The position numbers were made by a program, and so were the translations under genes. From assembly GCF_030848575.1 (NCBI RefSeq), contig NZ_JAVDDX010000002.1, positions 930,001 to 994,000 of the forward strand: a DNA stretch of 64,000 bases, given 5' to 3'. Source of the stretch: Haloarcula sp. H-GB4 (GTDB taxonomy: Archaea; Halobacteriota; Halobacteria; Halobacteriales; Haloarculaceae). How positions within the stretch are numbered: position 1 is the stretch's first letter; every line of letters begins with the position of its first letter. The notes below the pieces were generated by a model. That model was not told the origin of the DNA, searched no databases, and saw only the letters and a program-made list of their open reading frames with translations. Below are positions 63,174-64,000 of the stretch, piece by piece.

Positions 63174-63485
63174 TCAGTCCTCGAGGACGATCTCGATGGA
63201 GACGTCGTTGGGAACCTGGATGCGCATCAGTTGGCGCAGTGCCCGTTCGTCGGCGTCGATATCGATGAGCCGCTTGTGGACGCGCATCTCCCAGTGTTCC
63301 CACGTCGCAGTCCCCTCACCGTCGGGGGATTTGCGGCTGGGAACCTCCAGCGTCTTGGTTGGGAGCGGAACCGGACCGGAGAGTTCGACACCGGTCTTGT
63401 TCGCTATCTCCCGCACGTCCGCGCAGATGTCGTCAAGGTCCTCGGGGCTTGTGCCCGCGAGCCGAACGCGTGCCTGCTGGGACAT
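63174..63485 (-). CDS. rpsJ: 30S ribosomal protein S10 (uS10)
   Basis: A 103-residue S10. '[20 protein letters not shown]' starts it, with '[22 protein letters not shown]' (shortened) and '[19 protein letters not shown]' as archaeal S10 signatures. It sits 3 bases downstream of the EF-1alpha gene in the conserved archaeal order EF-1alpha, S10, tRNA. Confidence 0.97.
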   Translation of the reverse strand: MSQQARVRLAGTSPEDLDDICADVREIANKTGVELSGPVPLPTKTLEVPSRKSPDGEGTATWEHWEMRVHKRLIDIDADERALRQLMRIQVPNDVSIEIVLED

Positions 63486-63488
63486 ACG

Positions 63489-64000
63489 TTATCGCTCGTT
63501 GACGCTGAGGACTTTGCCGGCGGCGATGGTCTGACCCATGTCGCGGATAGCGAACGATCCGAGCTCCGGGATCTCGGAGGACGGCTCGATGCTGAGTGGC
63601 TTCTGTGGGCGGACCGTCACGACGGCGGCGTCCCCGTTCTGGATGAAGTCGGGGTTCTCCTCGGCGACCTCACCGGAGGACGGGTCGATCTTCTTGTCGA
63701 TGGACTCGACGGTACAGGCGACCTGTGCCGTGTGAGCGTGGAAGACCGGCGTGTAACCCTCGGTGATGACGGACGGGTGCTGCATCACGACGATCTGGGC
63801 CTGGAAGGTCTCGGCGACCGATGGCGGGTCGTCAGCCGGACCACAGACGTCACCGCGTCGGATGTCGTCCTTGCCGACGCCACGGACGTTGAACCCGACG
63901 TTGTCACCGGGCTCGGCCTTCGGGACTTCCTCGTGGTGCATCTCGACGGTCTTCACTTCACCGGAGACATCAGACGGCTGGAAGCTGACGTTGTCGCCGG
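63489..64000 (-). CDS. tuf: Elongation factor 1-alpha, C-terminal part; 5' end outside window
   Basis: The open frame runs past the right edge, so only about the last 170 residues of the GTPase that delivers aminoacyl-tRNA are present: the beta-barrel domains II-III with '[22 protein letters not shown]' (shortened), '[23 protein letters not shown]' (shortened) and '[16 protein letters not shown]'. An internal Met at 63956 is not the start. Followed by S10. Confidence 0.95.
   Translation of the reverse strand, partial: GDNVSFQPSDVSGEVKTVEMHHEEVPKAEPGDNVGFNVRGVGKDDIRRGDVCGPADDPPSVAETFQAQIVVMQHPSVITEGYTPVFHAHTAQVACTVESIDKKIDPSSGEVAEENPDFIQNGDAAVVTVRPQKPLSIEPSSEIPELGSFAIRDMGQTIAAGKVLSVNER

Overview
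The window is chromosomal DNA from an extremely halophilic archaeon (class Halobacteria). The gene content and style fit Haloarcula or a close relative; the genus is an inference. Evidence: very acidic predicted proteins, GC-rich coding DNA, archaeal L10e, S10 and EF-1alpha, CoxAC-type oxidase, TrmB regulator, PGF-CTERM and Tat-lipoprotein surface proteins, and leaderless genes with TATA boxes about 25-30 nt upstream.

Layout. 1-5.1 kb: the end of a cytochrome oxidase I/III fusion, its subunit IV, small membrane proteins, an ABC exporter and a DUF192 protein. 5.16-5.66 kb: tRNA-Val, a 39-residue zinc-finger protein and tRNA-Phe. 5.65-19.78 kb: a 14.1-kb integrative element inserted at the tRNA-Phe 3' end, bounded by a 15-bp direct repeat, with an intact tyrosine integrase at its right edge. 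Its cargo is an MCM helicase behind a pair of palindromic operators, an AT-rich nuclease/membrane-protein pair, a second short recombinase with a nuclease, a 1-kb repeat-bearing noncoding stretch, and a compact four-gene operon (wHTH-containing PD-(D/E)XK-like protein, Ser/Thr kinase, unknown 400-residue protein, calcineurin-like phosphoesterase). That operon is the best candidate here for an undescribed defence or stress system.

19.8-30.7 kb: core and housekeeping genes (methyltransferase, Hsp20, a large FAD/Fe-S D-lactate dehydrogenase-type enzyme, sensor kinase, twin cold-shock genes, DUF429, sugar nucleotidyltransferase, lipoprotein). 30.7-40.9 kb: a maltodextrin locus with permeases, binding protein, GH13 enzyme, transporter ATPase, GH15 enzyme and TrmB regulator. 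Import is followed by hydrolysis in the cytoplasm, since neither hydrolase has a signal peptide.

41-57.8 kb: pilin-like protein, xi-class GST, L10e, UspA, ATP-grasp ligase, Hsp20, gap and pgk with a probable structured RNA between them, riboflavin synthase, PrsW protease, PdxT, HisE, a multidomain histidine kinase, ASCH protein, two GTPases, SIMPL and DUF389 proteins. 58-62.7 kb: a 20-codon ORF coupled to an HprK-like kinase gene, then a dockerin-bearing secreted phosphoesterase overlapping a cohesin-bearing, probably PGF-CTERM-anchored surface protein. 62.9-64 kb: tRNA-Ala, S10 and the 3' part of the EF-1alpha gene.
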